Made by a program: the position numbers and the translations under genes. From positions 2,480,001 to 2,544,000 of the forward strand of contig NZ_RAPV01000001.1 of NCBI RefSeq assembly GCF_003610295.1: a stretch of DNA of 64,000 nucleotides, in the 5' to 3' direction. The notes beneath the pieces are model-generated. The model did no database searches and was not told where the DNA came from. It worked only from the letters and a program-made list of their open reading frames with translations. Of the stretch, positions 56,332 through 64,000 are shown piece after piece. The stretch's first letter is position 1. The number at the start of each line of letters is the position of its first letter. The DNA comes from Paraburkholderia sp. BL23I1N1. Lineage in GTDB: Bacteria > Pseudomonadota > Gammaproteobacteria > Burkholderiales > Burkholderiaceae.

Positions 56332-56399
56332 GCGCAGCGCTTTGTGCTGCGCTTCGTGCATCGATCTACCGGCATCCATTCTTTGCGGATGCCGGTAGA
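56332..56399. terminator. Two hairpins between convergent lysR and deaminase genes
   Basis: First GCGCAGC / GCTGCGC (56332-56352), then a perfect 13-bp stem, TCTACCGGCATCC (56365-56377) with GGATGCCGGTAGA (56387-56399). They lie between the convergent stop codons and probably end both transcripts. Confidence 0.75.
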
Positions 56400-56449
56400 C
56401 CCGCTCCTTCTATTCCGCTCTTACTTCCGTTCTTACCCAATCATTACGC

Positions 56450-57847
56450 TTACGCTGCCGCTTCGTAAAGCGTCCTGGCCAGGCGGTTGTGCTGCTCGAT
56501 GACCGGCCCGAGCTCCAGCGTCGTCAACTGACCATTCTTCACGACCACCTTGCCGCCGATCACGCTGTGACTCACCTGCGACGGCGCGCAGAACACCAGT
56601 GCCGCGACCGGATCGTGCAACGCGCCCGCGAACAGCGGCTGACGCAGGTCGAACGACACGAAATCCGCTGCCATGCCCGGCGCCAGCGCGCCGATGTCGT
56701 CGCGATTCAGCACCTTCGCGCCGCCTAGCGTCGCAATCTCCAAAGCTTCGCGCGCGGTCATTGCGTCCGGCCCGAAACCGACCCGCTGCAACAGCAGCGC
56801 CTGCCGCACTTCCGCGACCATTTGCGCCCCGTCGTTCGACGCCGAACCGTCGACACCGAGGCCCACCGGTACACCCGCAAGGCGCATCCGCTTGACCGGC
56901 GCAATCCCCGAGGCCAGCCGCATGTTCGAGCACGGGCAATGCGCGACGCCGGTACCCGTGCGGGCGAATAGTTCGATGCCCGCGTCGTCGAGTTGCACAC
57001 AGTGCGCATGCCACACATCGTGACCGACCCAGCCGAGGTCTTCCGCATACTCCGCCGGCGTCATGCCGAACTTCTCACGGCTGTACGCGATATCGTTGAC
57101 GTTCTCCGCCAGGTGCGTGTGCAGCGACACCCCGTAATGCCTCGCCATCACCGCCGATTCGCGCATCAGATCGCGGCTCACCGAGAACGGCGAGCACGGC
57201 GCCACCACCACGCGCAACATCGCGTAACGCCCTTCGTCGTTATACGTCTCGATCAGACGCTGCGTGTCCTTCAGAATGTCCGCTTCACGTTCGACCACCG
57301 AATCCGGCGGCAAACCGCCGTCCTTCTGCCCCACGCTCATGCTGCCGCGCGCGGCGTGAAAACGCATGCCGATCCGCTGCGCCGCGACGATGCTGTCGTC
57401 GAGGCGGCTACCGTTCGGGTAGATATACAAATGGTCGCTCGAGGTCGTGCAACCGGACAGCAACAGCTCGGCCATCGCCGTCAAGGTCGAGACTTCGATC
57501 ATCTCCGGTGTGAGGTTCGCCCACACCTTGTAGAGGTTGGTCAGCCAGCCGAACAACTCGGCGTTCTGCGCCGCCGGAATCGCGCGCGTCAGGCTCTGAT
57601 ACATATGGTGATGCGTGTTCACCAGCCCTGGAATCACCAGGTGGCCGCGCATGTCCAGCACTTCGTCGGCCGTTTGCGGCAATTCCACCGTGGGTCCGAC
57701 CGCGACGATGCGGTTGTCCTCGATATACAGGCCGCCGTCGCGCAGTTCGCGCCGGGCGCCGTCCATCGTGACCAGCACGTCCGCGTGCTTCACCAGCATC
57801 GTTTTCTTCGGCCTGTTTGATTTCATAGCCGTTTGTTCCATCGTCAT
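56450..57847 (-). CDS. 8-oxoguanine deaminase (amidohydrolase)
   Basis: A 465-residue metal-dependent amidohydrolase of the TrzN/8-oxoguanine deaminase group. Metal and catalytic motifs are HHH in NTHHHMYQSL (about residue 80), HTHLAE (about 240), HAHCVQ, and Asp in GLGVDGSASND (about 345). It converts 8-oxoguanine to urate, or guanine to xanthine, feeding the urate genes downstream. The start at 57847 (GGAGAAACGA ribosome binding site) gives MTMEQTAMKS; other nearby ATGs are in frame. Confidence 0.82.
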   Translation of the reverse strand: MTMEQTAMKSNRPKKTMLVKHADVLVTMDGARRELRDGGLYIEDNRIVAVGPTVELPQTADEVLDMRGHLVIPGLVNTHHHMYQSLTRAIPAAQNAELFGWLTNLYKVWANLTPEMIEVSTLTAMAELLLSGCTTSSDHLYIYPNGSRLDDSIVAAQRIGMRFHAARGSMSVGQKDGGLPPDSVVEREADILKDTQRLIETYNDEGRYAMLRVVVAPCSPFSVSRDLMRESAVMARHYGVSLHTHLAENVNDIAYSREKFGMTPAEYAEDLGWVGHDVWHAHCVQLDDAGIELFARTGTGVAHCPCSNMRLASGIAPVKRMRLAGVPVGLGVDGSASNDGAQMVAEVRQALLLQRVGFGPDAMTAREALEIATLGGAKVLNRDDIGALAPGMAADFVSFDLRQPLFAGALHDPVAALVFCAPSQVSHSVIGGKVVVKNGQLTTLELGPVIEQHNRLARTLYEAAA

Positions 57848-58375
57848 TCGTTTCTCCGCTTCATTGCTTCCGTGCAAAGCCGTTCGAACGCGATGGGACG
57901 GCACGCCAACCGTGCCGCCGCGTCCTGTCGAACGCCGTTGGCCCGGTTACCCAGCGTATTTCCGCCGTCTTCGGGATGTGCCGCGCTTCACTCATGTTTG
58001 CTGCGGCGCACGGGTATAACCTTCGACGGTCAAAATAATGCTGACAACTCGCGCCAGTGCGATACCCAACCTCACACTGCCGATATAGTGGGCCTATTTT
58101 GGCGCCGGTACGATCGGACGATGCGATTAAAAGCACGGCAATCGTCGAACAAATCGACTCGAAACAGCTTTCAACAGGCTGTCTGTCATGCGCCAGGTAT
58201 TATCTTTCCTATCTCGCGTGCGCTGACGTGAACATCCTTTTTACAATGGCTGCCACGGCGCTCGCTTCAATTCGCCGACGGGTATGTAGCCACTGACGTG
58301 GAGCCTCGATCCGCCGCAACGTATTCTGGATCGGGCCGCCGCCGAAACCTCGCATTCACATAAGGAAAATTGCGA
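57848..58375. other. 528-bp divergent spacer between deaminase and uraH
   Basis: Must hold promoters for the minus-strand deaminase and the plus-strand uraH. No RNA gene or clear dyad operator was recognised; an AT-richer part lies at about 58090-58250. Confidence 0.5.
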
Positions 58376-58729
58376 ATGGGAAAGCTCACTACCCATGTGC
58401 TCGACACCGCGAACGGCCGTCCCGGCGCGGGCATCAAGGTCGAACTCTTTGCGCTCTCCGGCGACACTCGCCGCGCGCTCAAAACCACCACCACCAATGA
58501 CGACGGCCGCTGCGACCAGCCGCTGCTCGAAGGCGACGCACTCGTTGCGGGCGAATACGAACTCGTGTTCGGCGCCGGCGATTACTTCGCATCGATCGGC
58601 ACCAAGGTGCCGGAGCCGCGTTTCGTCGATCGCGTCGTGCTGCGTTTTGGCGTGGCCGATGCCGGCGCGCACTATCACGTGCCACTGCTGGTGTCGCCGT
58701 GGTCGTACAGCACCTATCGGGGCAGCTAA
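58376..58729 (+). CDS. uraH: 5-hydroxyisourate hydrolase (transthyretin-like)
   Basis: A 117-residue enzyme that hydrolyses 5-hydroxyisourate to OHCU, the step after urate oxidation. The N-terminal GKLTTHVLDTANGRPGAGIKVELF (with catalytic His) and the C-terminal tetrapeptide YRGS are signature features. GAHYHVPLLVSPWSYSTYRGS ends the protein. The ribosome binding site is AAGGAAA. It precedes puuD on the same strand, as expected for a urate operon. Confidence 0.95.
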   Translation: MGKLTTHVLDTANGRPGAGIKVELFALSGDTRRALKTTTTNDDGRCDQPLLEGDALVAGEYELVFGAGDYFASIGTKVPEPRFVDRVVLRFGVADAGAHYHVPLLVSPWSYSTYRGS

Positions 58730-59058
58730 GGGGGCACTAAGGGGCAACTCAGCGCACCCTGCGTTTTCGATAGGCGTTGGAGGACGGCGAGGTTGAAGTC
58801 GCGTTGTATTTCCGAGCGCGCCCGATTGCACTGTGCGGATCTTTGGAGACACCCGCGAAGCGCAATCGAACGCGAGCGACCCGACCTGACGTTCCAATAA
58901 AAAACGGCGCGTGCGAACTGAGCGCACCGCGTCTCTCACCCCGCAGTCTGTGTAGCGACACGCCACGCATGCCGAGGCCCCGTCAACCGGGTCACCGAAG
59001 GCGCAATCAAGGCATAAGCGTCGTTACACGTACAACGAATCAGAAGTGGAGGAGTTTC
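58730..59058. other. 329-bp spacer between uraH and puuD
   Basis: No gene or known RNA was recognised. It ends in GGAGGAG, the ribosome binding site of puuD. Confidence 0.5.
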
Positions 59059-60252
59059 ATGGAAGGCTTTATTACTGACTGGCTGAACCTGGCATTGCGC
59101 TGGTTTCACGTCATCGCCGCGATCGCCTGGATCGGCGAATCGTTTTATTTCGTCGCGCTCGACAACAGCCTGAAACCGCCTACGGACCCGAACCAGCGCA
59201 AGCGCGGTGTGTTCGGCGAACTGTGGCACGTACACGGCGGTGGCTTCTACAACATGCAGAAGTACACCGTCGCGCCGCCGGAAATGCCGGACGACCTGCA
59301 CTGGTCCAAGTGGCCGTCGTACACCACGTGGCTGTCGGGCGCGAGCCTCTTCACGGTGCTGTATCTGCTCGCGCCGAGCACCTACCTGATCGACAAGAAC
59401 GTGCTCGATATGGGTCCGGTTGTGGCAGTTGCTTCGGCACTCGGCTTCCTCGCTGCAGGCTGGATCGTCTACGACTCGCTGTGCCGTCTTCTCGGCAATA
59501 AAGACAAAGTTCTGGGGATCTGCGTCGGCGTTTATGTGGTGATCGCGGCGTACCTGGCGTGCCATATCTTCGCGGGCCGCGCGGCTTACCTGATCATGGG
59601 TGCGATGCTGGCAACGATCATGTCGGCGAACGTGTTCTTCGTGATCATCCCGGGTCAGCGCAAGATGGTTGCCGCGATGCTCAAGGGCGAAACGCCGAAC
59701 CCGATCTACGGCAAGCGCGGCAAGCAGCGCTCGGTGCACAACACGTATTTCACGCTGCCGGTGGTGTTCGCGATGCTGTCGAACCACTACGCGATGACGT
59801 ACACGAATCAGTACAACTGGGTCGTGCTCCTGATGATCATGCTGGCCGGCGCGCTGATTCGCCAGTTCTTCGTGATGCGTCACCGTGGCCAGGTCCTGTG
59901 GTATCTGCCGCTGGTGGGTATCGTGCTGATGTTCTGCGCCCTCTTCTGGACCATGCCGAAGCCGATGGTGCCGCAAGCGCAGGCCGCGAACGCGCCGGCG
60001 GTCAAGGTGGCCGATATCGCGCCGGTGCTGCAACAGCGCTGCGTGGCATGCCACTCCGCCCATCCGACGATGATGGGCAGCGCCCCGGCCGGCGTGTTGC
60101 TGGATACGCCGGACGAGATCTCGCAGAACGCACCGCGGATCTATCAGCAGGCGGTGACATTGAAGGCGATGCCGCTGGGCAACGTTACGCACATGACCGA
60201 CGACGAGCGGATGAAGATCGCCGCGTGGTTCGAAGGCGGTGCAGTGAAGTAA
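59059..60252 (+). CDS. puuD: Membrane urate hydroxylase PuuD with cytochrome c domain
   Basis: A 397-residue fusion: eight or nine membrane helices (residues about 1-310, including RWFHVIAAIAWIGESFYFVALDNSL and GELWHVHGGGFYNMQKY) and a C-terminal cytochrome c domain with one heme site CVACH (328-332) and the MPLGN segment that could supply the Met ligand. PuuD-type proteins oxidise urate to 5-hydroxyisourate using the respiratory chain rather than O2 like classical uricases. It is followed by a strong terminator. Confidence 0.93.
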   Translation: MEGFITDWLNLALRWFHVIAAIAWIGESFYFVALDNSLKPPTDPNQRKRGVFGELWHVHGGGFYNMQKYTVAPPEMPDDLHWSKWPSYTTWLSGASLFTVLYLLAPSTYLIDKNVLDMGPVVAVASALGFLAAGWIVYDSLCRLLGNKDKVLGICVGVYVVIAAYLACHIFAGRAAYLIMGAMLATIMSANVFFVIIPGQRKMVAAMLKGETPNPIYGKRGKQRSVHNTYFTLPVVFAMLSNHYAMTYTNQYNWVVLLMIMLAGALIRQFFVMRHRGQVLWYLPLVGIVLMFCALFWTMPKPMVPQAQAANAPAVKVADIAPVLQQRCVACHSAHPTMMGSAPAGVLLDTPDEISQNAPRIYQQAVTLKAMPLGNVTHMTDDERMKIAAWFEGGAVK

Positions 60253-60295
60253 TGTGCTGGCCGGGTGTTGCACCCGGCTTTGGCAAAGCAGTACG

Positions 60296-60334
60296 AAGCG
60301 GGCTTTTCGCGTGAGCGGGAAGCCCGCTTTTTTG
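60296..60334 (+). terminator. Terminator after puuD
   Basis: AAGCGGGCTT and AAGCCCGCTT arms with a 14-nt loop and a T-run. A smaller GCCGGGTG/CACCCGGC hairpin precedes it at 60260-60278. Confidence 0.9.
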
Positions 60335-60379
60335 TTGGCCAGTCGGTCCGGGTTAATTGTTAATAACGACAGTTAATTT

Positions 60380-60516
60380 TGTAGCCCAAGAGGCACAAAT
60401 TGAATAAGAATAGGCAAAATGTAGCCCGAAAGGCACAAAATCATAGAAATAATTTGTGTCCCATGAGCTACAATATAGGCTAATACATGCCAATTCGACG
60501 CCTTGGGGCTACAAAT
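60380..60516. promoter_or_regulatory. hipBA operator array: three sites plus a half site
   Basis: TGTAGCCCAAGAGGCACA (60380-60397) and TGTAGCCCGAAAGGCACA (60420-60437) are near-identical direct copies 40 bp apart. A third site, TTTGTGTCCCATGAGCTACA (60453-60472), is the same motif inverted. A half site GGGGCTACAAAT (60505-60516) overlaps the hipB start codon. The array lies between the puuD terminator and hipB, where the HipA-HipB complex would repress its own promoter. Confidence 0.85.
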
Positions 60517-60781
60517 GACCAATCTCGCTGACGTATCGAACATGCTGAAGTCCGTTCGGCGCGAAAACCACCTGTCGCAAGAGGAATTGGCGCGCCGGGC
60601 GGGCGTGGCTCGCACCACCGTCGCACGTATGGAAACGCTGGCCAAAAGCGATATGAGCGTGTCCGTACTCGTGCGTCTGCTTGAAGCAGCCGGCTACGAC
60701 CTCAAGTTCGTCGCGCACGGGCACGGGCGCACGCTCGAAGACATCCTGGCTGAGCAACGCATGCCGGACGCGAACTCATGA
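60515..60781 (+). CDS. hipB: HipB-type antitoxin (XRE-family)
   Basis: An 88-residue Cro/C1-type helix-turn-helix protein. The HTH is at about residues 12-60 (VRRENHLSQEELARRAGVARTTVARMETLAKSDMSVSVLVRLLEA), followed by a short C-terminal tail. It should bind the operator array upstream and neutralise HipA. The ATG at 60515 overlaps an operator half site. Its stop overlaps the hipA start by 4 bp (ATGA). Confidence 0.9.
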   Translation: MTNLADVSNMLKSVRRENHLSQEELARRAGVARTTVARMETLAKSDMSVSVLVRLLEAAGYDLKFVAHGHGRTLEDILAEQRMPDANS

Positions 60782-62127
60782 GACTCGACGTTCAGGTATT
60801 GGGCAAGCACGTCGCCACGCTGTTTCGGGAGCGCGACGACTACGTCCTCAAATACGATCGCGACGCAACGGTAGCCGACTTCGTCAGTCTGACCATGCCA
60901 GTGCGCGAAGAAGCCTGGCGCTGGCCGCGCGACCTGCATCCGTTTTTCCGGCAGAACCTGCCCGAGGGCTACCTGCTAAATCTGATCCGCGAGCGATTTG
61001 GGCCATTGCTCGACGGCACCGATCTGTCGCTGCTCGCCGTGGTCGGCGCCATGGGGATTGGCCGCGTCACCGTTACGCCCGAAGGCGTAGCGCCGGGCAC
61101 CGAACTGCAAGCGCTAGATGTGCAGGACATCCTGCACGGTGACAATACCGCCGAACATTTCGCCGCGCTGGTTCGTGAATATGCGCGCGCGGCCATCTCG
61201 GGCGCCGTGCCAAAGTTCATCGCACCTCAGACGGTTGCTTCCAGCGCGTCCGCACCGACGCCGCTCGGCAAACCGACCATCCGAACGAGCCACCACATCG
61301 TCAAAGGCTCCGACGACAGCACGCCGTTTCTCGGTTTCAACGAGTTCTACTCGATGCGCGTGCTCGAACGGCTCGGCGTAGGGCCGGTCGCACGCACGCA
61401 GATGTCGGATGACGGCCGGGCGCTGATCGTCGAACGCTTCGACGTCGATAAGCACGGACTGCCGGCCTATGGTGTCGAAGACATGTGCGGCCTGTTAGGT
61501 TTGCCGCCGCACGAAAAGTACAATTCGACCAGCGAGAAAATGCTCAACGCCGCGCGAGCCTACCTGCTCGATCGCGAGAGCATGCGGCAGCAACTCGAAC
61601 ATCTCGCCTGGCACTTGCTGACAAACTACGTCGTGCGCAACGCGGACTGCCACACGAAGAACGTCGCACTGCTTTACACGTCGGTGGATGATGTCGCGTT
61701 TACGCCCGCCTATGACATCGTCACAACACAGGCCTATCCGCGTTTCGCAGCCAATCTGCCAGGCCTTCCGATCGACGGCCGTAAGACCTGGGCGGCGGGC
61801 AAAACGCTTGAGCGCTTTTTCAACACCCGCATGGGGATCGCGCCGCGGCAATATGCGCAGATGGTTGAGGCTCTATGCGATTCGGCGCTCACCGTCGGTC
61901 ACGAATTGATTGAAGCGGCACGCAACGAGCCGCAATGGCGCAACGTGGCGAAGCAGATGCTTCACGCCTGGGATGACGGCATGGCATCGCTGCGATCGCC
62001 GAAGAAAAGTCTGCAATTCAATGGACTCAAACCGGCAATCGAAGCCGCGGGATTCTCCGCGCCGGAGCCCGCAGAACGTGCACGTGAAGTGATCGGACAC
62101 TCACCGCTTCTTGGCAAGCGTAACTGA
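60778..62127 (+). CDS. hipA: HipA-family serine/threonine kinase toxin
   Basis: A 449-residue HipA kinase. Family features: an N-terminal HipA-N1 segment (FFRQNLPEGYLLNLI), a Gly-rich SAPTPLGKPTIRTSHHIVKGSDD, the LIVERFDVDKHG segment, the catalytic-loop HLAWHLLTNYVVRNADCHTKNVALLYT (Asp and Asn in NADCHTKN), and the metal-binding AFTPAYDIVTT (DIVTT). In E. coli HipA phosphorylates glutamyl-tRNA synthetase; other HipAs target other synthetases. Coupled to hipB by 4 bp. Confidence 0.92.
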   Translation: MRLDVQVLGKHVATLFRERDDYVLKYDRDATVADFVSLTMPVREEAWRWPRDLHPFFRQNLPEGYLLNLIRERFGPLLDGTDLSLLAVVGAMGIGRVTVTPEGVAPGTELQALDVQDILHGDNTAEHFAALVREYARAAISGAVPKFIAPQTVASSASAPTPLGKPTIRTSHHIVKGSDDSTPFLGFNEFYSMRVLERLGVGPVARTQMSDDGRALIVERFDVDKHGLPAYGVEDMCGLLGLPPHEKYNSTSEKMLNAARAYLLDRESMRQQLEHLAWHLLTNYVVRNADCHTKNVALLYTSVDDVAFTPAYDIVTTQAYPRFAANLPGLPIDGRKTWAAGKTLERFFNTRMGIAPRQYAQMVEALCDSALTVGHELIEAARNEPQWRNVAKQMLHAWDDGMASLRSPKKSLQFNGLKPAIEAAGFSAPEPAERAREVIGHSPLLGKRN

Positions 62128-62165
62128 TCGACGAGATGCGCCCCGCGGCACGGTGGCCCCCAAAT

Positions 62166-62199
62166 AAAAAAGGCCCACAGCATGCACGGTGGGCCTTTT
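62166..62199. terminator. Bidirectional terminator between hipA and allA
   Basis: AAAAAAGGCCCAC and GTGGGCCTTTT arms with a 10-nt loop between convergent genes. Confidence 0.92.
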
Positions 62200-62236
62200 C
62201 ATAATCAACCTGATCCATACGTCAAAGCAACCAACC

Positions 62237-62749
62237 TCAAACCGTCACCGCGCTCAACGCGTCTTCGGTAAGCCAGAACGACTCGGCCAGATCCTGCTCG
62301 TTCAGATTGTGTCCATCGCCACCCCGATCGACGACGATAAAGTCGCTCACGCCGCCCAACGCGATCAGCGGATGGTGCCAGACACCCTTCGCATAGTTCA
62401 CGCCTTGCCAGCCGCTCGTCACGAACGCACGAATCTGCGTCGGGTCCAGCTCGCCAGCCGGCGCCACGACCACCAGATACGGCTTGTCGTTGAGCGGCAC
62501 GAAGGCCTGGCTGCCCAGCGGATGCCGTTCGAGCATCTTCACCTCGAACGGCAACGTGCGCGGCTGCCCGCGAAACAGGTTCACCAGCGTACGACCGTTC
62601 TCGTCGGTCACGTCCACTTTCGCGAGATCGTGATAGCGGATCGTGGTGCCGAGGTTGATCGGAATCTGCTTCGCGCCTTCGAGTTCAACCACGTCGCCGA
62701 ATGCAGCGAACGCCTCCTTCGTCAAGGGTTCGATAAGCAGCGTTTTCAT
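62237..62749 (-). CDS. allA: Ureidoglycolate lyase
   Basis: A 170-residue cupin-like enzyme that splits ureidoglycolate to glyoxylate and urea. Segments include [34 protein letters not shown] and [25 protein letters not shown]. The start at 62749 ([10 protein letters not shown]) overlaps the allantoicase stop by 4 bp, showing translational coupling. The product pathway joins glyoxylate metabolism. Confidence 0.92.
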   Translation of the reverse strand: MKTLLIEPLTKEAFAAFGDVVELEGAKQIPINLGTTIRYHDLAKVDVTDENGRTLVNLFRGQPRTLPFEVKMLERHPLGSQAFVPLNDKPYLVVVAPAGELDPTQIRAFVTSGWQGVNYAKGVWHHPLIALGGVSDFIVVDRGGDGHNLNEQDLAESFWLTEDALSAVTV

Positions 62750-63759
62750 GATGCGAGCGTGCCCCACAGACGCAGACGCGACACGCCGCCGTCCGGAATG
62801 ATGTTGAAGCGCACGTGCGTGACCGGACCCAGGGCAGCGATTTCGCTTTCGAAATAGTGCTGGTTGTCCATCTTCAACTTCTGTTCGCCCAGCAGCACCG
62901 GCCAGAACATGGCTTGCGTGATCAGCGAGCTGTCCGTGCCACCCGTTACATACGCGGCCTGGATCGAGCAACGGTCCGGATAGTTGCCCTTGAAGTGAGC
63001 CGTATCGACTTCGATCTTCCGGATCACGCCCGGTTGCGCCAGCGCGACGATCGCCCAGTCGTTGCCCGGTTCACGGCGGCGGCGCGTTTCCCAGCCGTCG
63101 CCCATGTTCACGCCACGGCCCGGCATCAGAATCGTCGATGCAGCGCCGAAGTGCTGGTTGTTCGCCGCGACCAGATACGCGCCGTTTTCCATCGCGGCCA
63201 GATCGAACTGCTCGGTGCGGCTCGCGCCCGCCCAGTCGACTTGCGGCTGGCCATACACACGCAGACGCGCAATACCGCCATCAGGGTAAATGTTCACGCG
63301 CAGGTGCGTGTAGGCGTTCGCGTCGCTGACTTCGTGATAGTGGTGGCTATTGCCTTGCAGCGTGGTCGACGGGACGATTTCGGTCCATTGCGTGGACTGG
63401 TTCGGCACGCCGTCCACGACGCGCGCAGCCTCAACCGAAGCCGCCGGCGGGAAGTTGCCCGTGAAGTGGCTGGTGTCGAGGTCGAGACCCTTGATCACGC
63501 CCGGACGCGCGAGCTTCACGACGCACCAGTCGTAGCCGTTGGCGCGCTTGCGGCGCGTTTCCCAGCCGTCCATCCACTTGCCGTTGTCGTCGTACTTGCC
63601 CGGAATGAAAACGGCCGGCTCCGGATTCAGCATACGCTCCTTCGGTGCGAAGAAATCGTCGCTGGCCTCGAGGGCCTGCGCGCCCAGACGCGGGTCCGCC
63701 AGGTTCACATAGCGGCGCGTGAATTCCGGTGCGTTGGGGTCGAGAATCGGGAGTGCCAT
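62746..63759 (-). CDS. alc: Allantoicase
   Basis: A 337-residue allantoicase that hydrolyses allantoate to ureidoglycolate and urea. The protein is a tandem duplication of about 160-residue jelly-roll halves; the segments [44 protein letters not shown] and [45 protein letters not shown] show the repeat clearly. It is coupled to allA and lies just downstream of uraD on the same strand. Confidence 0.94.
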   Translation of the reverse strand: MALPILDPNAPEFTRRYVNLADPRLGAQALEASDDFFAPKERMLNPEPAVFIPGKYDDNGKWMDGWETRRKRANGYDWCVVKLARPGVIKGLDLDTSHFTGNFPPAASVEAARVVDGVPNQSTQWTEIVPSTTLQGNSHHYHEVSDANAYTHLRVNIYPDGGIARLRVYGQPQVDWAGASRTEQFDLAAMENGAYLVAANNQHFGAASTILMPGRGVNMGDGWETRRRREPGNDWAIVALAQPGVIRKIEVDTAHFKGNYPDRCSIQAAYVTGGTDSSLITQAMFWPVLLGEQKLKMDNQHYFESEIAALGPVTHVRFNIIPDGGVSRLRLWGTLAS

Positions 63760-63831
63760 CGTAGTCTTCCTTAGTGTTTGCTAGTGCTGAAAAAACGTTT
63801 CAGTTCGAGGTTCGCGACGCGTGGTCAAACC

Positions 63832-64000
63832 TTACGCGTCGATCAGGTCGTCGAGCCGGAAACGTGCGATGCGGTAGATCTGATCGAGGCTGGCGCGCAA
63901 TTCATCCGCGCGGCTGTTGTTCACGCGGGTCTCGAAGTTCGCGATGATGCCGTGGCGGTCGTAACCGCGCACCGCGAGGATGAACGGAAAGCCAAACTTC
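63832..64000 (-). CDS. uraD: OHCU decarboxylase, 3' end only (5' end outside window)
   Basis: The partial frame runs off the right edge; its last 56 codons read KFGFPFILAVRGYDRHGIIA to FRLDDLIDA-stop. The KFGFPF-A motif and the ETRVNNSRADEL segment match 2-oxo-4-hydroxy-4-carboxy-5-ureidoimidazoline decarboxylase, which makes S-allantoin after UraH. It is in the same direction as alc and allA, so a uraD-alc-allA unit is likely. Confidence 0.9.
   Translation of the reverse strand, partial: KFGFPFILAVRGYDRHGIIANFETRVNNSRADELRASLDQIYRIARFRLDDLIDA

Overview
The window is GC-rich, densely coded chromosomal DNA. Gene content points to a Paraburkholderia/Burkholderia-type betaproteobacterium: a kgu/ptxS 2-ketogluconate operon, potFGHI, a BMP-type purine importer beside urate catabolism, PBP1A next to an LpxL-type acyltransferase, many LysR/TetR/AraC regulators, and a 3'-gene repeat of a kind I associate with Burkholderiaceae. 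The genus is inferred from gene content and style, not from a database match. High GC gives long spurious antisense ORFs, which are left out.

Layout. 55-864: a YhfC-like membrane protein. 936-6313 (-): the 2-ketogluconate operon kguE-kguK-kguT-kguD-ptxS, with a perfect 18-bp palindromic operator at 6358-6375. 6473-8611: a divergent LysR/YeiH pair. 8757-11340: a GST and a ClC channel, whose stop codon abuts a complete 1,524-bp IS1182-type element (11341-12864) with 16-bp inverted repeats and a CTAG target duplication. 13006-18658: a C45-like Ntn hydrolase, small proteins, AraC, a cupin, a GNAT and a LysR. 18675-25358: a TetR regulator divergent from an RND efflux operon (adaptor, pump, outer-membrane channel). 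25359-30320: repeats with DnaA-box-like cores, an LpxL-like acyltransferase and PBP1A. 30321-33386: an RHH-like protein, PspA and a TPR membrane protein. 33494-36884: TetR, a Baeyer-Villiger-type monooxygenase and an alpha/beta hydrolase, with a 13-bp inverted-repeat operator. 37243-38646: a soluble MCP. 38717-39664: an IS110-family recombinase. 39981-44084 (-): potF-potG-potH-potI. 44606-50105: DUF1289, OmpW, nitronate monooxygenase, a YbiT-like ABC-F, a 3-hydroxyisobutyrate-dehydrogenase-type enzyme and dodecin. 50259-63834: a purine salvage/catabolism island (BMP importer, LysR, 8-oxoguanine deaminase, uraH, puuD, allA, alc and the end of uraD), interrupted by a hipBA toxin-antitoxin locus with its own operator array.

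How they work together. The kgu genes import and phosphorylate 2-ketogluconate and reduce it to 6-phosphogluconate under PtxS control. The right end imports purines or nucleosides, deaminates (8-oxo)guanine, and takes urate through hydroxyisourate and OHCU to allantoin, allantoate and ureidoglycolate, ending in glyoxylate. 

The most unusual signal is a dispersed repeat directly behind the stop codons of three genes (LpxL, MCP, potI). Two long copies share a 76-bp core with one mismatch and carry a stem that differs between copies yet still pairs. The last 400-700 bp of each of the three genes loses C and gains T/G on the coding strand as the repeat is approached. An IS110-family element has inserted into one of these repeats.
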